Shown: positions 52,965-62,270, counted from the first letter of the stretch. The stretch is 64,000 nucleotides of DNA from an uncultured Oscillospiraceae bacterium (GCA_944385035.1 CALWVV010000006.1:62001-126000), one strand, 5' to 3'. Translations and numbers: made by a program. Notes: generated from the sequence alone by a model not told the origin.

Positions 52965-53999
52965 TTACGACCGAATGGGGCGTTTGATTCCCACCACACG
53001 ATGTAAGAAGCTATTCCCGCTGTTTCTGTGGCTCATGTAGTCGATGGTAACCGCAATCACCAGGATCGCGCCCTGGACAAAGTCCTGCCAGTAAACGGAG
53101 ATGTCCATCATAACCAGTGCAGAATCCACAATTTTCAGCAGGAAAATACCCAGGAAGGTGCCGATGATACCGCCCACGCCGCCAGTCATGGAGGTGCCGC
53201 CGATCACGGCCGCGGAAATTGCGGTGGTCTCAGCGCCGCGGGACAGTTCCGGTGTGGCCACGTTGAACCGGGCCAGCGACAAAATGCCCACCAGGCTGGA
53301 CAGCAGCGCAATGACAACATAGACCCAGATCTTTACCTTATCCACATTGATGCCGGACAGCTTTGCAGCATTTTCGTTGCTTCCTACGTAATAAATATTG
53401 CGGCAGGCGTTGGATTTCTTCATCAGGATATAGAAGATCACCGTAACTACAAAGAAGATGAAAAACAGCATGGGGATCCCCAAAACGCTGCCGGTGGCCA
53501 GGAACCGGAAGGAATCGGGCAGCGTTCCGGAAACAGACAAGGGGGAACCCGTGGTGATGATAAAGGCAACGCCCCGTGACAGGTTCATCATGGACAGGGT
53601 CACAATAAAGGGAGGCAGCCCCACTTTACTGACCATCACGCCGTTGAAGAGTCCACACAGGCCGCCTGCCACGATGGCAGCCAGACAAGCGAGCCAGATG
53701 TTCACGCCCTTTAACGCCAGATCGCCTGCAATCACGCAGGTCATGGCCGCCACGCCGCCCACGCTCAATTCGATCCCGCCTAAGATCAGTGCCAGCGTCA
53801 GACCGATGGAGAGCAGGCCATCCGCCGCCACACTGATGGCGATACTCTTGATGTTGGAGAGCTGCATAAACTTCGGATTCACCACAACGGCAATTGCCAC
53901 AACCAAAAGGATGATAAGGAATACGCTCATTTCCCGCTGGGCAAACAACCTGCGCAGGATACCGGGATTTGCCCGACTCTTTTCCTGTTTCGTTTTCAT
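52965..53999 (-). CDS. Sugar ABC transporter permease (RbsC-like)
   Basis: 344 aa integral membrane protein with about 8-10 hydrophobic segments, EAA-like region, and RbsC-family signatures (GGIELSVGGVAAM, then AAAVIGGTSMTGGVGGIIGTFLG near the C-terminus). The start overlaps the stop of the ATPase gene by 4 bp (ATGA). Confidence 0.92.
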   Translation of the reverse strand: MKTKQEKSRANPGILRRLFAQREMSVFLIILLVVAIAVVVNPKFMQLSNIKSIAISVAADGLLSIGLTLALILGGIELSVGGVAAMTCVIAGDLALKGVNIWLACLAAIVAGGLCGLFNGVMVSKVGLPPFIVTLSMMNLSRGVAFIITTGSPLSVSGTLPDSFRFLATGSVLGIPMLFFIFFVVTVIFYILMKKSNACRNIYYVGSNENAAKLSGINVDKVKIWVYVVIALLSSLVGILSLARFNVATPELSRGAETTAISAAVIGGTSMTGGVGGIIGTFLGIFLLKIVDSALVMMDISVYWQDFVQGAILVIAVTIDYMSHRNSGNSFLHRVVGIKRPIRS

Positions 54000-55510
54000 T
54001 CCCGCAACTCCTTTACTCCAAGCTGCTCGCCAGAGGCAAGCTTCATGATGTTTTCCTCCGTGATGTCTTCCCCTTCCAACATCCCCGCCAGATCACCTTC
54101 GTGCATGACCGCAATGCGGTCAGACACGCCAATGACCTCCGGCAATTCGCTGGATACCACAATGACACCCATACCGCTTTCGGCCAGATTCCGCAGCAGG
54201 TTGTGGATTTCCCGTTTCGCGCCTACATCAATGCCTCGGGTGGGCTCATCCATAATGATGACCTTTGGATGCAGGGACAGCCATTTCCCAACCAGACATT
54301 TCTGCTGATTGCCGCCTGACAAACTGCTGATGGGATATTCGATGCCGGGAAGCTTGATGGCCAGTTGTTCCACATACTGGTTGGCAAGGTCTTTTTCCAT
54401 TCCGTCATCCAGCCAAATCCCGTGGGAGACCCCCTTCAGGTTAGCACTTGACATATTGTTCTTGATGCTCATGCCCAGGAACAGTCCCTGGTTCTTCCGG
54501 TCCTCCGTGAGGTAACAAATGCCCGCGTTTACGGCATCCCGGTAGTGGTGGAAGGAGCATGCGCTGCCTTCCAAAAACACCTGGCCGCCGCTGGTGGGAT
54601 CAATGGCACACAGTCCGCGCATCACTTCGCTTCGTCCCGCTCCAACCAGGCCGGCAAACCCCAGGATCTCGCCGCGCCGCAAGGTGAAGCTGACGTTTTT
54701 AAAGATTTCTCCGGTGAGGTGTTCCACCTTCAAAATGATATCGTCCTGGTCGATATGGCTGGATTTGGGCGGATACATGTTTCCCAGCTCGCGCCCCACC
54801 ATGGACTTTATAATATCGTCCGCAGTACATTCCGAGGTCTCCATCGTGGTCACATAGGTCCCGTCTTTAAACACCGTCACCCGGTCACACACCTCAAAGA
54901 TCTCAGCCATGCGGTGGGAGATGTAAAGAATACTGATGCCCTTTTCCTTTAATTCCCGGATCACCTGGAAAAGGCGCGTGGTCTCTTTTTCCGTTAGTGA
55001 AGACGTCGGCTCATCCAGAATGAGCAGCTTACAATTCAACGACACAGACTTGGCAATTTCAATGATCTGCCGCTCGGAAACCGTAAGGTCACTGACCACC
55101 GCGGTGCTTGCAAAGTTGGCGTTAAACTGTCCGAGCACCCGGTCCGCTTCCTCCCACAGCCGCTTAAAATCGATCATGCTCCCTTTCCGGGGCAGCCTGC
55201 CGATAAAAATGTTTTCCGCCGCCGTCAAGTGGGGGCAGAGGCTCAGCTCCTGATGGACAAAGCCAATTCCCAAATCCTGGGCCTCTTTCGGGTTTCGCGG
55301 AGCGATCTTCTTTCCGTCAAAAATAATTTCGCCTTCTGTGGGTGGAAATACGCCGCCGATGATGTTCATCAAGGTAGACTTGCCAGCGCCGTTTTCGCCG
55401 CACAGGGCATGTACTTCCCCCGGCTTTACCTGCAGCTGCACCTGATCCAGCGCCCTGGTTCCAGGAAACAGCTTGGTAATGCCCCTGGCCTCAAGCAAAT
55501 ACTCGCTCAT
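53996..55510 (-). CDS. Sugar ABC transporter ATPase (RbsA-like)
   Basis: 504 aa with two tandem nucleotide-binding domains: Walker A GENGAGKST in the first, a degenerate GLVGAGRSE in the second, and signature LSGGNQQK in the second. Same organisation as RbsA/MglA. Overlaps both neighbours by 4 bp, showing translational coupling with the ROK gene and the permease. Confidence 0.95.
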   Translation of the reverse strand: MSEYLLEARGITKLFPGTRALDQVQLQVKPGEVHALCGENGAGKSTLMNIIGGVFPPTEGEIIFDGKKIAPRNPKEAQDLGIGFVHQELSLCPHLTAAENIFIGRLPRKGSMIDFKRLWEEADRVLGQFNANFASTAVVSDLTVSERQIIEIAKSVSLNCKLLILDEPTSSLTEKETTRLFQVIRELKEKGISILYISHRMAEIFEVCDRVTVFKDGTYVTTMETSECTADDIIKSMVGRELGNMYPPKSSHIDQDDIILKVEHLTGEIFKNVSFTLRRGEILGFAGLVGAGRSEVMRGLCAIDPTSGGQVFLEGSACSFHHYRDAVNAGICYLTEDRKNQGLFLGMSIKNNMSSANLKGVSHGIWLDDGMEKDLANQYVEQLAIKLPGIEYPISSLSGGNQQKCLVGKWLSLHPKVIIMDEPTRGIDVGAKREIHNLLRNLAESGMGVIVVSSELPEVIGVSDRIAVMHEGDLAGMLEGEDITEENIMKLASGEQLGVKELRE

Positions 55511-56757
55511 ACAGCCTCCTCCTCACCGTTTGCATGCAGCCGCCCCCCATGTCTGAGCAGCCGCTTCAACTGGATTGCCGCAGCCCCAATTGCCGTGGCA
55601 TATTCTCCCAATTCCGACACACGCACCTGAACCTTGCGCCCTGCAAAGCGCATTCTGCGCACCTTTACAACCTTTTCGATCTGCTCGATGAGCAGTTCTT
55701 CATTGGACATTCCGCCGCCCAGCACAATGATTTCGGGATCCAGCAGGTTGATATAGCTGGCAATCCCGATCCCGATATACTCTCCGGCTTTTCTGACCAG
55801 GTCAACGGCAGCCATATCCTGTTTCTCCGCTGCCTCAAACACGGTTTTTGCCTCTATTTTTGCCGGATCTCCTCCTGTGAGCTCCAAAATGCTGGTTTTG
55901 ACTCCACTGGAGATTAAATTTCTTGCCTGCTGTGCAATGGCCCTTCCGGATGCCAGCGCTTCCAGACAGCCGTTATTCCCACAGGTACAAAGAGGGCCAT
56001 CTTTTTCCACGGTAATGTGTCCAAGCTCTCCCGCCGTTCCGGAAATTCCCTTGTACAGTTCCCCGTGCTCCATGGCAGCGGCCCCAATTCCATAGCCTAA
56101 GTTGATGCAAATAAAATAATCAGAGCCTACGCCCGAACCGTAGTACTGCTCCCCCAAGGCCATGGTTCGATTGGAGTTTTCCATCTGCAGCTCCCATCGG
56201 ATTCCAGTGGCTGCAAATAGCCGCTCTCTCAGCGGCGTGAGCAAATCCACATTCTCCCAGCGCAAATTGGGAGAAAACAACACCATGCCCTTTTCCGTAT
56301 CCAGAATCCCCGGTACCGCAACCCCCACGTCCAGGATGGCTTCTTTGGCCACTGCGCTGTCCGCCAACGCGCTTAGCACCAGCGCCTGTGTATCGTTCAA
56401 GACGCTGTCCACATCGGGAATCTGGTCAAAGGTTTTTTTCCCACAGCCCAAAACCCGGCCATTCAGGTCTATGACCACTACTTTTAAGTTGGTGGGCGTC
56501 ATATCGATCCCAATGCTATAAAATGCGTCTCCCGCAAAGACATATTGCTCCGCCCGTTTCCCCGCGCTCCCCTCTGTCTTTCCACAGGAAGCAATTACAC
56601 CGCGTCCGGCCAGCTCTTCCATGATCTTAATGACCGTGGGCAGGCTCAGTGCAGTGAGACGGGTAATCTCCGCTTTACTGATGGGGCCTTTTTCCCAAAT
56701 CGTCTCTAACACAAGCTGACGGTTCATCGAGGCCACTATATGCTTATCAACCCTCAC
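55507..56757 (-). CDS. ROK-family transcription regulator of the sugar operon
   Basis: 416 aa. N-terminal winged HTH (about 10-70: GPISKAEITRLTALSLPTVIK), then the ROK domain with the zinc motif CTCGNNGCLE. The kinase aspartate of ROK enzymes is replaced (MENSNR where NDAN is expected), so it is a regulator (XylR/NagC type), not a kinase. GTG start at 56757 with AAAGGAG. First gene of the operon, downstream of a consensus promoter and a palindrome, so autoregulation is likely. Confidence 0.9.
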   Translation of the reverse strand: MRVDKHIVASMNRQLVLETIWEKGPISKAEITRLTALSLPTVIKIMEELAGRGVIASCGKTEGSAGKRAEQYVFAGDAFYSIGIDMTPTNLKVVVIDLNGRVLGCGKKTFDQIPDVDSVLNDTQALVLSALADSAVAKEAILDVGVAVPGILDTEKGMVLFSPNLRWENVDLLTPLRERLFAATGIRWELQMENSNRTMALGEQYYGSGVGSDYFICINLGYGIGAAAMEHGELYKGISGTAGELGHITVEKDGPLCTCGNNGCLEALASGRAIAQQARNLISSGVKTSILELTGGDPAKIEAKTVFEAAEKQDMAAVDLVRKAGEYIGIGIASYINLLDPEIIVLGGGMSNEELLIEQIEKVVKVRRMRFAGRKVQVRVSELGEYATAIGAAAIQLKRLLRHGGRLHANGEEEAV

Positions 56758-56850
56758 ATAACCTCTCCTTTTCCGCCACGCGACCGTTTTAGAGCATACA
56801 CATTTGCTTATTAAGCTCGGTTTTCCGTTCGGTGATGGCATCGTTTGCCG

Positions 56851-56878
56851 TAACTTACTAAGTTAACTTAACTTACTT
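56851..56878. promoter_or_regulatory. Putative ROK operator
   Basis: Perfect 12-bp palindrome TAAGTTAACTTA (56859-56870) inside two flanking direct copies of AGTAAGTTA (minus strand). It lies just downstream of the -10 box, so bound protein would block transcription. The ROK regulator encoded next is the obvious candidate. Confidence 0.6.
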
Positions 56879-56887
56879 TATGGTTTC

Positions 56888-56916
56888 ATTGTATCGATTG
56901 GTCGAAGTATTGTCAA
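56888..56916 (-). promoter_or_regulatory. Sigma-A promoter of the sugar operon
   Basis: Minus strand: -35 TTGACA (56911-56916, perfect), 17-bp spacer, -10 TACAAT (56888-56893). Confidence 0.85.
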
Positions 56917-56996
56917 TAGTATTCTTGATTTTTGGTTATTATGACATTTACACTTTCTATTTCTTGTGCTCATTCACAAAAGAAGGAAAAGAGAGT

Positions 56997-57041
56997 TAAA
57001 AAAGCGAAGCGGAGCAGAAGAATCTGCTCCGCTTCGCTTTT
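56997..57041 (-). terminator. Terminator after the second ROK gene
   Basis: A 19-bp stem (57000-57018 with 57023-57041) and six T on the minus strand; T-rich on the plus side as well. Confidence 0.92.
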
Positions 57042-57070
57042 CCGTTAAATGAGTTTAGTTTCTATTTCGC

Positions 57071-58327
57071 TCAGTAGTAATGCTCCAATTTCGGTATGCG
57101 CCATCCATTATAGGAAATCACATGGGCCGCTCCAACGGCGGTTCCGTAGTCCCCCAATTTCCCAAGACAAATATCCACATGGCGCCCCGCCTGCCTCATT
57201 CTGCGCTTTTTTGTGCTCTCACAAACCTTGTCGAAAAAGATGGGGCCGTTTTTTGTCAAGCCGCCGCACAGGACGATGGAATCCGGGTCCAATATATTGA
57301 TCGCCATGGCAAGTGCAATTCCAATATAATCGGTCGCCCGATCTACAATAGAAAGTGCCGCCAAATCCCCCTGCTTCGCCGCATCAAACACCAGCTTTGC
57401 ATCGATCTTTTCTCTGGCCCCGCCGCAAAGCTCGCTCATCAAAGTCGGAAGACCGCTGGCGACTGCATCCCGCCCCTGTAGCGCAATAGCCTCGCCCGAT
57501 GCCACGGCCTCCAGGCAGCCGGAATTTCCACAGGCACACAATGGGCCGTCTTTACAAACGGTAATGTGGCCAATCTCGCCGCTTGTGCCGCTGCTGCCCA
57601 AGTACAACAGGTCGTCTTGCAGAAGCGCCGCGCCAATTCCGTGGCCCATATTCACACACAGCACGGTACGGCTGCCGCTCCCTGTTCCATCGCCCAAACA
57701 GGCGCCTGCGCCCTTCCATTTTCCCTCCGCAAGGGCCAGCGCCCGGTTTGCGTTTTCCACAACGACCGGATAAGGAAGTTTCCGCTGCAGCCAGTTTTGA
57801 AGTGGGATATCACTCCAGCCGAAGTCAGGGGAGAACAGTACATGTCCCGTCTCTCCCTCGATCAGGCCAGGCATCGCCACGCCTACCCCCGCTAAGCGGC
57901 TGACATCCAGCTCCGCCTCTGCCAGGCTGCTTTGGATCAAGGTGCACAGTCGGTTTACAAAGGCCTCTTCCGGCTGTACCGCACCCGTTTCAATTCTTGT
58001 CCCAAAAATTACCTTCTGTGCTAAGTTTAAAATCACCAGTCGAATGGCACTTCGTCCGATGTCCACACCCATGTAGTATTCGCTGTCCGGGACAACACTC
58101 AGCAGTTCCGGCGGTTTTCCCCCGCTGCTCTTCCCTTTTCCCACCGTCTGGACCAATCCACGGCCGATCAAGTTCTCTGTGATCGTCATAACAGAGGGAA
58201 TGCTCAACCCAATTCGCTTCGCAATGGCAGCCCGGCTGATGGGCCCTTCCAATATAATGAGTCGCATAACATTGCTCTTATTGGTAGACGGTCTCCTGCA
58301 CCACTCCGATTTCAATTTTTTGGTCAC
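57071..58327 (-). CDS. Second ROK-family transcription regulator
   Basis: 418 aa if it starts at GTG 58327 (GGGGGGA upstream); ATG 58372 or TTG 58483 would be longer. HTH (about 22-80: GPISRAAIAKRIGLSIPSV), ROK domain with CACGNSGCLE zinc motif. The catalytic Asp is replaced (VVENANR), so it is a regulator. About 30% similar by eye to the ROK gene 300 bp downstream, suggesting paralogues. It has its own extended -10 promoter. Its target is unknown. Confidence 0.85.
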   Translation of the reverse strand: MTKKLKSEWCRRPSTNKSNVMRLIILEGPISRAAIAKRIGLSIPSVMTITENLIGRGLVQTVGKGKSSGGKPPELLSVVPDSEYYMGVDIGRSAIRLVILNLAQKVIFGTRIETGAVQPEEAFVNRLCTLIQSSLAEAELDVSRLAGVGVAMPGLIEGETGHVLFSPDFGWSDIPLQNWLQRKLPYPVVVENANRALALAEGKWKGAGACLGDGTGSGSRTVLCVNMGHGIGAALLQDDLLYLGSSGTSGEIGHITVCKDGPLCACGNSGCLEAVASGEAIALQGRDAVASGLPTLMSELCGGAREKIDAKLVFDAAKQGDLAALSIVDRATDYIGIALAMAINILDPDSIVLCGGLTKNGPIFFDKVCESTKKRRMRQAGRHVDICLGKLGDYGTAVGAAHVISYNGWRIPKLEHYY

Positions 58328-58501
58328 ATTTATCCCCCCATACAACCGACCTGCTTTCTTGAGATCCGCCATCTCTCCTGTCCCAGCCTCCTGCACGCAT
58401 CTCCCAAACCCGCTTCCTGATGCATCTTCTCTGGTCTCACCCAGAAGGTTTCCAGGACCCTTAGGAACTCCTTCGCCGGTCAAAATGCTTCTGTGGGGTT
58501 T

Positions 58502-58510
58502 ATTATATCA
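58502..58510 (-). promoter_or_regulatory. Extended -10 promoter of the second ROK gene
   Basis: TG-A-TATAAT on the minus strand with a poor -35 (CTGAAT, 17 bp upstream). Confidence 0.5.
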
Positions 58511-58597
58511 CAAAATCCGCAAATATTCAGCATAATCTCATTGGTTTATTGACGGGGAACAAGGGCAGAAGCAAGGAATCAAACCGCTGCATCGGCA

Positions 58598-58647
58598 GCA
58601 AACAAAACAGTACTCCGCACCCGTTGCCGCAGTGCAGAGTACTGTTT
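58598..58647 (-). terminator. Terminator after gltS
   Basis: Interrupted 15-bp stem AAACAGTACTC.GCAC/GTGC.GAGTACTGTTT (58605-58647), then TGTTTG on the minus strand. Confidence 0.75.
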
Positions 58648-58711
58648 GAATTTTATTGCGCTCCTTGCGGATGGCTTCCAATGAAAGCCATGTTTTGCAG
58701 AAAAGAAGGAT

Positions 58712-59917
58712 TTACATTGGGCCAAAAATATTCATCAGCATAGTCAGAATCAGCGCATTCACCACATCGATGATGACAGATCCGACCCCCGGAACTACAA
58801 AGAAGGCTGTGGGAGAGGGGCCCCATTTCTTGGTAAATGCCTGCATATTTGAAACGCCGTTTGGCATAGCACCCAGCCCAAAACCGCAGAAGCCAGTGAC
58901 CATAACCGCCGCATCATAATCTTTGCCCAAAATATAATAGCCGACAAAGATCATAAAGAATACAATAAATATGACTTGCGCGGTCAGCGTTACCACCATG
59001 GGCAGAGCAAGGGATTTCAGCTCCCACAGTTTTAGTGACATGAGGGCCATGGAAACAAACATGGAGAGGCTGATATTACCAATGCAGTCTATTTCAGGAA
59101 GAGGAGTTTCAAATTTCTTAGTATATACACTGATATTACGCAGGACAACGCCCATCACCATACCGCCCACATAGGAAGGGAAGGTAATCCCCACCAGCTT
59201 CAGCGCCAAATAGATCAGGGTGCCGATGCCCATGCAGATGATGATCTGCTTTGCACCCAGCATCATGTTTCTTGCATTCAGCGGCAGGTCCTGCTCATGC
59301 GCAGCAGCCTGGGTAGGATCTTCCCGGCGCTTGGCGGCACCCTCTGCCAGGCCATGTCTGCGCACCAGGAAGTTGCCCACGGGGCCGCCGACCAGGCCGC
59401 CGGAAACAAGGCCAAATGTGGCAGCTGCCATGCCTACCAGCAGCGCACCGTTACATCCATAGAGGCTCTCAAACATAGGGGCAAATGAGCCTGCCGTACC
59501 ATGACCGCCGGTCATGGACGCCGAGCCGGTACAAAGGCCCAGCAGGTAATGGATATCAAACACCTTCGCAAGTCCCAGTCCGATCGCATTTTGGAAGATG
59601 ACCAGCAGCGTCAGCAGGACCGTAAAGCGCAGGGCACGTTCCCCGTATTTGAACAAAACCCGAACGTCACAGCTAAAGCCTACCGCCGTGAAGAAAACGG
59701 TCATAAACACATTCTGCAGCGTGGTATCCAGTTCAAACATCATCAGCCCTGAGCTATGGCCGATCAAAGTAAACAGGGAAAACAGCAGGCCGCCTACCAC
59801 GGGGTCGGGAATACAAAGCTTCTCCAAAATCTTGACATACTTTTTTACAAAGCCACCAACGAACAGGACGATTACAGCAACTGCCAATGTCTGTATAATA
59901 TCCAAGCGTATAACCAT
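58712..59917 (-). CDS. gltS: Sodium/glutamate symporter GltS
   Basis: 401 aa with about ten hydrophobic segments and the GltS hallmarks: GLLFSLFTLIG, SASMTGGHGTAGSFAP (GGHG) and the second-repeat GFCGFGLGAMPNGVSNM. Imports glutamate or related anions with Na+. GAGAGGAG precedes ATG 59917. Lies 89 bp downstream of an opine-type dehydrogenase, so the natural cargo may be an amino-acid conjugate. Confidence 0.93.
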   Translation of the reverse strand: MVIRLDIIQTLAVAVIVLFVGGFVKKYVKILEKLCIPDPVVGGLLFSLFTLIGHSSGLMMFELDTTLQNVFMTVFFTAVGFSCDVRVLFKYGERALRFTVLLTLLVIFQNAIGLGLAKVFDIHYLLGLCTGSASMTGGHGTAGSFAPMFESLYGCNGALLVGMAAATFGLVSGGLVGGPVGNFLVRRHGLAEGAAKRREDPTQAAAHEQDLPLNARNMMLGAKQIIICMGIGTLIYLALKLVGITFPSYVGGMVMGVVLRNISVYTKKFETPLPEIDCIGNISLSMFVSMALMSLKLWELKSLALPMVVTLTAQVIFIVFFMIFVGYYILGKDYDAAVMVTGFCGFGLGAMPNGVSNMQAFTKKWGPSPTAFFVVPGVGSVIIDVVNALILTMLMNIFGPM

Positions 59918-60006
59918 ATACGTCTCCTCTCTTCCTCATTGATGATACATGTCAGCTTTTTAGAAACTTGTTTGCCATCGACGCGGCATTGCCGGAACCG
60001 GCGGTC

Positions 60007-61242
60007 TCAGCACTCCCCTTTATTCAAATAAGCCAGCAGCTGCTCTTTGGACATGTTGTCAATGCCCAGGTAAGCCAGGTTATAACGGCTGGTCTCAAAG
60101 AAGCTCTTCTTGTGCATGGCGCCAGCCAAAACGATCATGGAGTCGATGATCGGAGTGGGCACCCCGTAAGCCACGCCCAAATCATGATAGACCTTGCAGC
60201 CGATGGGCACATCCTCCGTCAGGTAGCGGTGATGAATACTGTTGGGGCCGGTATTGCCCTCGTTGGAAGGCTGGTCCAGGGGGAATACCACGTTGTCGTT
60301 GCCGTTTTCATCCAAGCCCATGTACTCCTGGGTCAGCACACTGCGCCGGGAGAAGAACATCTCATATTTGTAGGAGGGACAGCCCACACCAATGGCCTCG
60401 GCCAGAGCGATCTCCTCGTTGTAGAACTGGTACTGGACCTCGCAAATGGAGGGGCACAGGCCGTGGGAATACATGGAGTAGGTAGTCTTGTCGTGTCCGC
60501 AGAAGATCACGCCCCAGTTTTCCATGGTGGACACACCCAGGATGGTGGCCGGCACATGGATGACGGGGTTGACATTAGCAAAGTCCACGTCCAGAACGGT
60601 GTTTGCCACAGAGGGACCGTCACCGTTGGTCACTGCGTCCATACAGGGCAGGTACTTGGAAGACGCGATAAAGTCCTCTGTGTCCGTCATGGGCAAAGCC
60701 GCACCCCGCAGGGTAATGGCCCGGTATTTGGCGCTGACGTGGGGGAACTGGAACTTGCCGATGCTCTCAATGCGGGTGCCGTAGGGAGCGGAAGACCAGC
60801 CGCCTACAATGATCTTCTTGTCACACCCCATTTCCCGCATCAGGCGGCGCAGCAATAGGCAGCCGAAGTTGTCGGCAAAGATATGAATGACCTGACCGTC
60901 CTCCAGATGGGGAATCAAGGCGCGGAACATGGGCTCGTGCCCCCAGGAGCCGCAGGCCACTACGATGAGGCCGGCCCCCTTGACGGCCGCTTCCATGTCT
61001 GTGGTGACCAGATCAAAGAAAGCGCGGCCGGAGCGCTCGAAGCAATACTTGTTGCGCTGTACACCGTCCAGCAAAATGCCGGTCTTGTCCACATCCTTCA
61101 GAGAAGTGGCTGCAAAGGGCATGGTATCATAGAGACGAACCTCACGGCCAGCCAACTTCATATCCGCAGCGCAGGTCTTGCCAACCGCACCACCGCCTAA
61201 AACAGCGATGGGCATATCCTTCAAATAACTCATATCCTTCAT
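60007..61242 (-). CDS. NAD/NADP octopine/nopaline dehydrogenase-family protein
   Basis: 411 aa. Rossmann motif VLGGGAVGKTCAADMKLAG at the N-terminus; the C-terminal half has the conserved helical domain of opine dehydrogenases (IHVPATILGVS, and later NSIHHRYLTEDVPIG). Opine dehydrogenases reversibly condense an amino acid with a keto acid. Start at ATG 61242 with GAGGAG. Co-transcribed with gltS, divergent from a LysR regulator, so catabolism of an imported opine-like amino acid is a plausible reading. Confidence 0.85.
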   Translation of the reverse strand: MKDMSYLKDMPIAVLGGGAVGKTCAADMKLAGREVRLYDTMPFAATSLKDVDKTGILLDGVQRNKYCFERSGRAFFDLVTTDMEAAVKGAGLIVVACGSWGHEPMFRALIPHLEDGQVIHIFADNFGCLLLRRLMREMGCDKKIIVGGWSSAPYGTRIESIGKFQFPHVSAKYRAITLRGAALPMTDTEDFIASSKYLPCMDAVTNGDGPSVANTVLDVDFANVNPVIHVPATILGVSTMENWGVIFCGHDKTTYSMYSHGLCPSICEVQYQFYNEEIALAEAIGVGCPSYKYEMFFSRRSVLTQEYMGLDENGNDNVVFPLDQPSNEGNTGPNSIHHRYLTEDVPIGCKVYHDLGVAYGVPTPIIDSMIVLAGAMHKKSFFETSRYNLAYLGIDNMSKEQLLAYLNKGEC

Positions 61243-61290
61243 ATTGATCACTCCTCTTGTAAAATATGTCTATATTCGATGGGATTCGCC

Positions 61291-61318
61291 TTGCATTTTG
61301 AGTATACTGTGCTATAAT
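61291..61318 (+). promoter_or_regulatory. Promoter of the LysR gene
   Basis: -35 TTGCAT (61291-61296), 16-bp spacer, extended -10 TATAAT (61313-61318). Confidence 0.6.
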
Positions 61319-61329
61319 TCATTTGTAAA
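61301..61329 (-). promoter_or_regulatory. Promoter of the opine dehydrogenase-gltS operon
   Basis: Minus strand: -35 TTTACA (61324-61329), 17-bp spacer, -10 TATACT (61301-61306). It overlaps the divergent LysR promoter and the candidate LysR box. Confidence 0.6.
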
Positions 61330-61335
61330 ACGAAT
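61317..61335. promoter_or_regulatory. Candidate LysR-type box
   Basis: ATTC-N11-GAAT inverted repeat, the T-N11-A form that LysR regulators bind, placed between the two divergent genes and over the -35 of the minus promoter. Confidence 0.55.
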
Positions 61336-61376
61336 TAAAATAATCGAAAACATCATAATTATTGATGGGTATTGAT

Positions 61377-62270
61377 ATGGAAGTAAGAAATATACAAACC
61401 TTTCTGAAAATTGTGGATCTGGGCAGCTTTACTGCCGCCGGAAATGCATTGAATTATGTACAGTCTACCGTCACCATGCAGATCCAGCAGTTGGAGCGGG
61501 AATTGGGTGCCCCACTTTTCGACCGCATCGGCAAGCACGTATTTTTAACCGAAGTCGGCAAGTCCTTTCTTCCCTATGCCAACCAAATCTGGAATTTGAC
61601 CCAACAAGCCAGCACGCTCGGCAAGAACCCCTCACAGGTAGAGGGGGTCGTCCGTGTGGGCGCTCTGGAATCTTTGCTGTTCGGAAAGGTAATTGACATC
61701 CTGCCTCTTTATCAGGCCAAGTACCCCAATGTAGACATTCAGTTGAAAATGGGGCAGTCTGCCGAGCTGCTGGCCCTGCTGAAGCAAAATCAACTGGATC
61801 TTGCCTATGTGTCCACAGACCGGGGGGACGATACGGAGCTTTATTGCTCCTATCAAAAAAAGGCAAGCATTGTATTTTGCGCCACTCCCAGCCATCCCCT
61901 CGCCCAGCGGAACAAGGTATCTTTACGGGAAATTCTCTCTTATCCTTTAATTGTCACAGAATTATCCGGCATATGCTATGGCCGCTTGAAACAGCTGGCA
62001 TACGATCAGCAGCTGTCTGTCCACCACTCCATCGTGGTAGACAGTACGACCTTTATTGCGGAGTATTTACGGAAAAATAATGGCCTTGCTTTTCTCCCGG
62101 AATACTCCGTTTACAAATATTTTTCCACAGGGAAGTTAGTGCGCATAGATGCCGATATTCCACAGCAGATTTATTACAGCCAGATATTCTGTCATAAAAA
62201 CAAATGGATTTCACCTTCTATCGCCGGCTTTATTGACCTGATCCGGGGTACGGAACCGCAAGCAATATGA
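61377..62270 (+). CDS. LysR-family transcription regulator
   Basis: 297 aa. N-terminal HTH (MEVRNIQTFLKIVDLGSFTAAGNALNYVQSTVTMQIQQLE, written here in part) and a C-terminal substrate-binding fold. Start taken at ATG 61377 because the family N-terminus begins there; ATG 61365 is possible. The ribosome site is weak. Divergent from the opine dehydrogenase-gltS operon, its likely target, and possibly autoregulated. Confidence 0.9.
   Translation: MEVRNIQTFLKIVDLGSFTAAGNALNYVQSTVTMQIQQLERELGAPLFDRIGKHVFLTEVGKSFLPYANQIWNLTQQASTLGKNPSQVEGVVRVGALESLLFGKVIDILPLYQAKYPNVDIQLKMGQSAELLALLKQNQLDLAYVSTDRGDDTELYCSYQKKASIVFCATPSHPLAQRNKVSLREILSYPLIVTELSGICYGRLKQLAYDQQLSVHHSIVVDSTTFIAEYLRKNNGLAFLPEYSVYKYFSTGKLVRIDADIPQQIYYSQIFCHKNKWISPSIAGFIDLIRGTEPQAI

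Larger units (their letters stand above)
56758..57070. other. Regulatory region of the sugar operon
   Basis: Holds the operon promoter (56888-56916), its operator (56851-56878) and the terminator of the second ROK gene (56997-57041). No gene seen. Confidence 0.7.
58328..58711. other. Leader of the second ROK gene and gltS terminator
   Basis: Contains the ROK promoter (58502-58510), possibly an N-terminal extension of that gene (58328-58483), and the gltS terminator (58598-58647). No separate gene seen. Confidence 0.5.

Noticed and set aside
55507..58327. Sugar kinases for the two ROK genes
   Set aside because: Both have an N-terminal HTH and lack the catalytic aspartate in the NDAN-equivalent motif.
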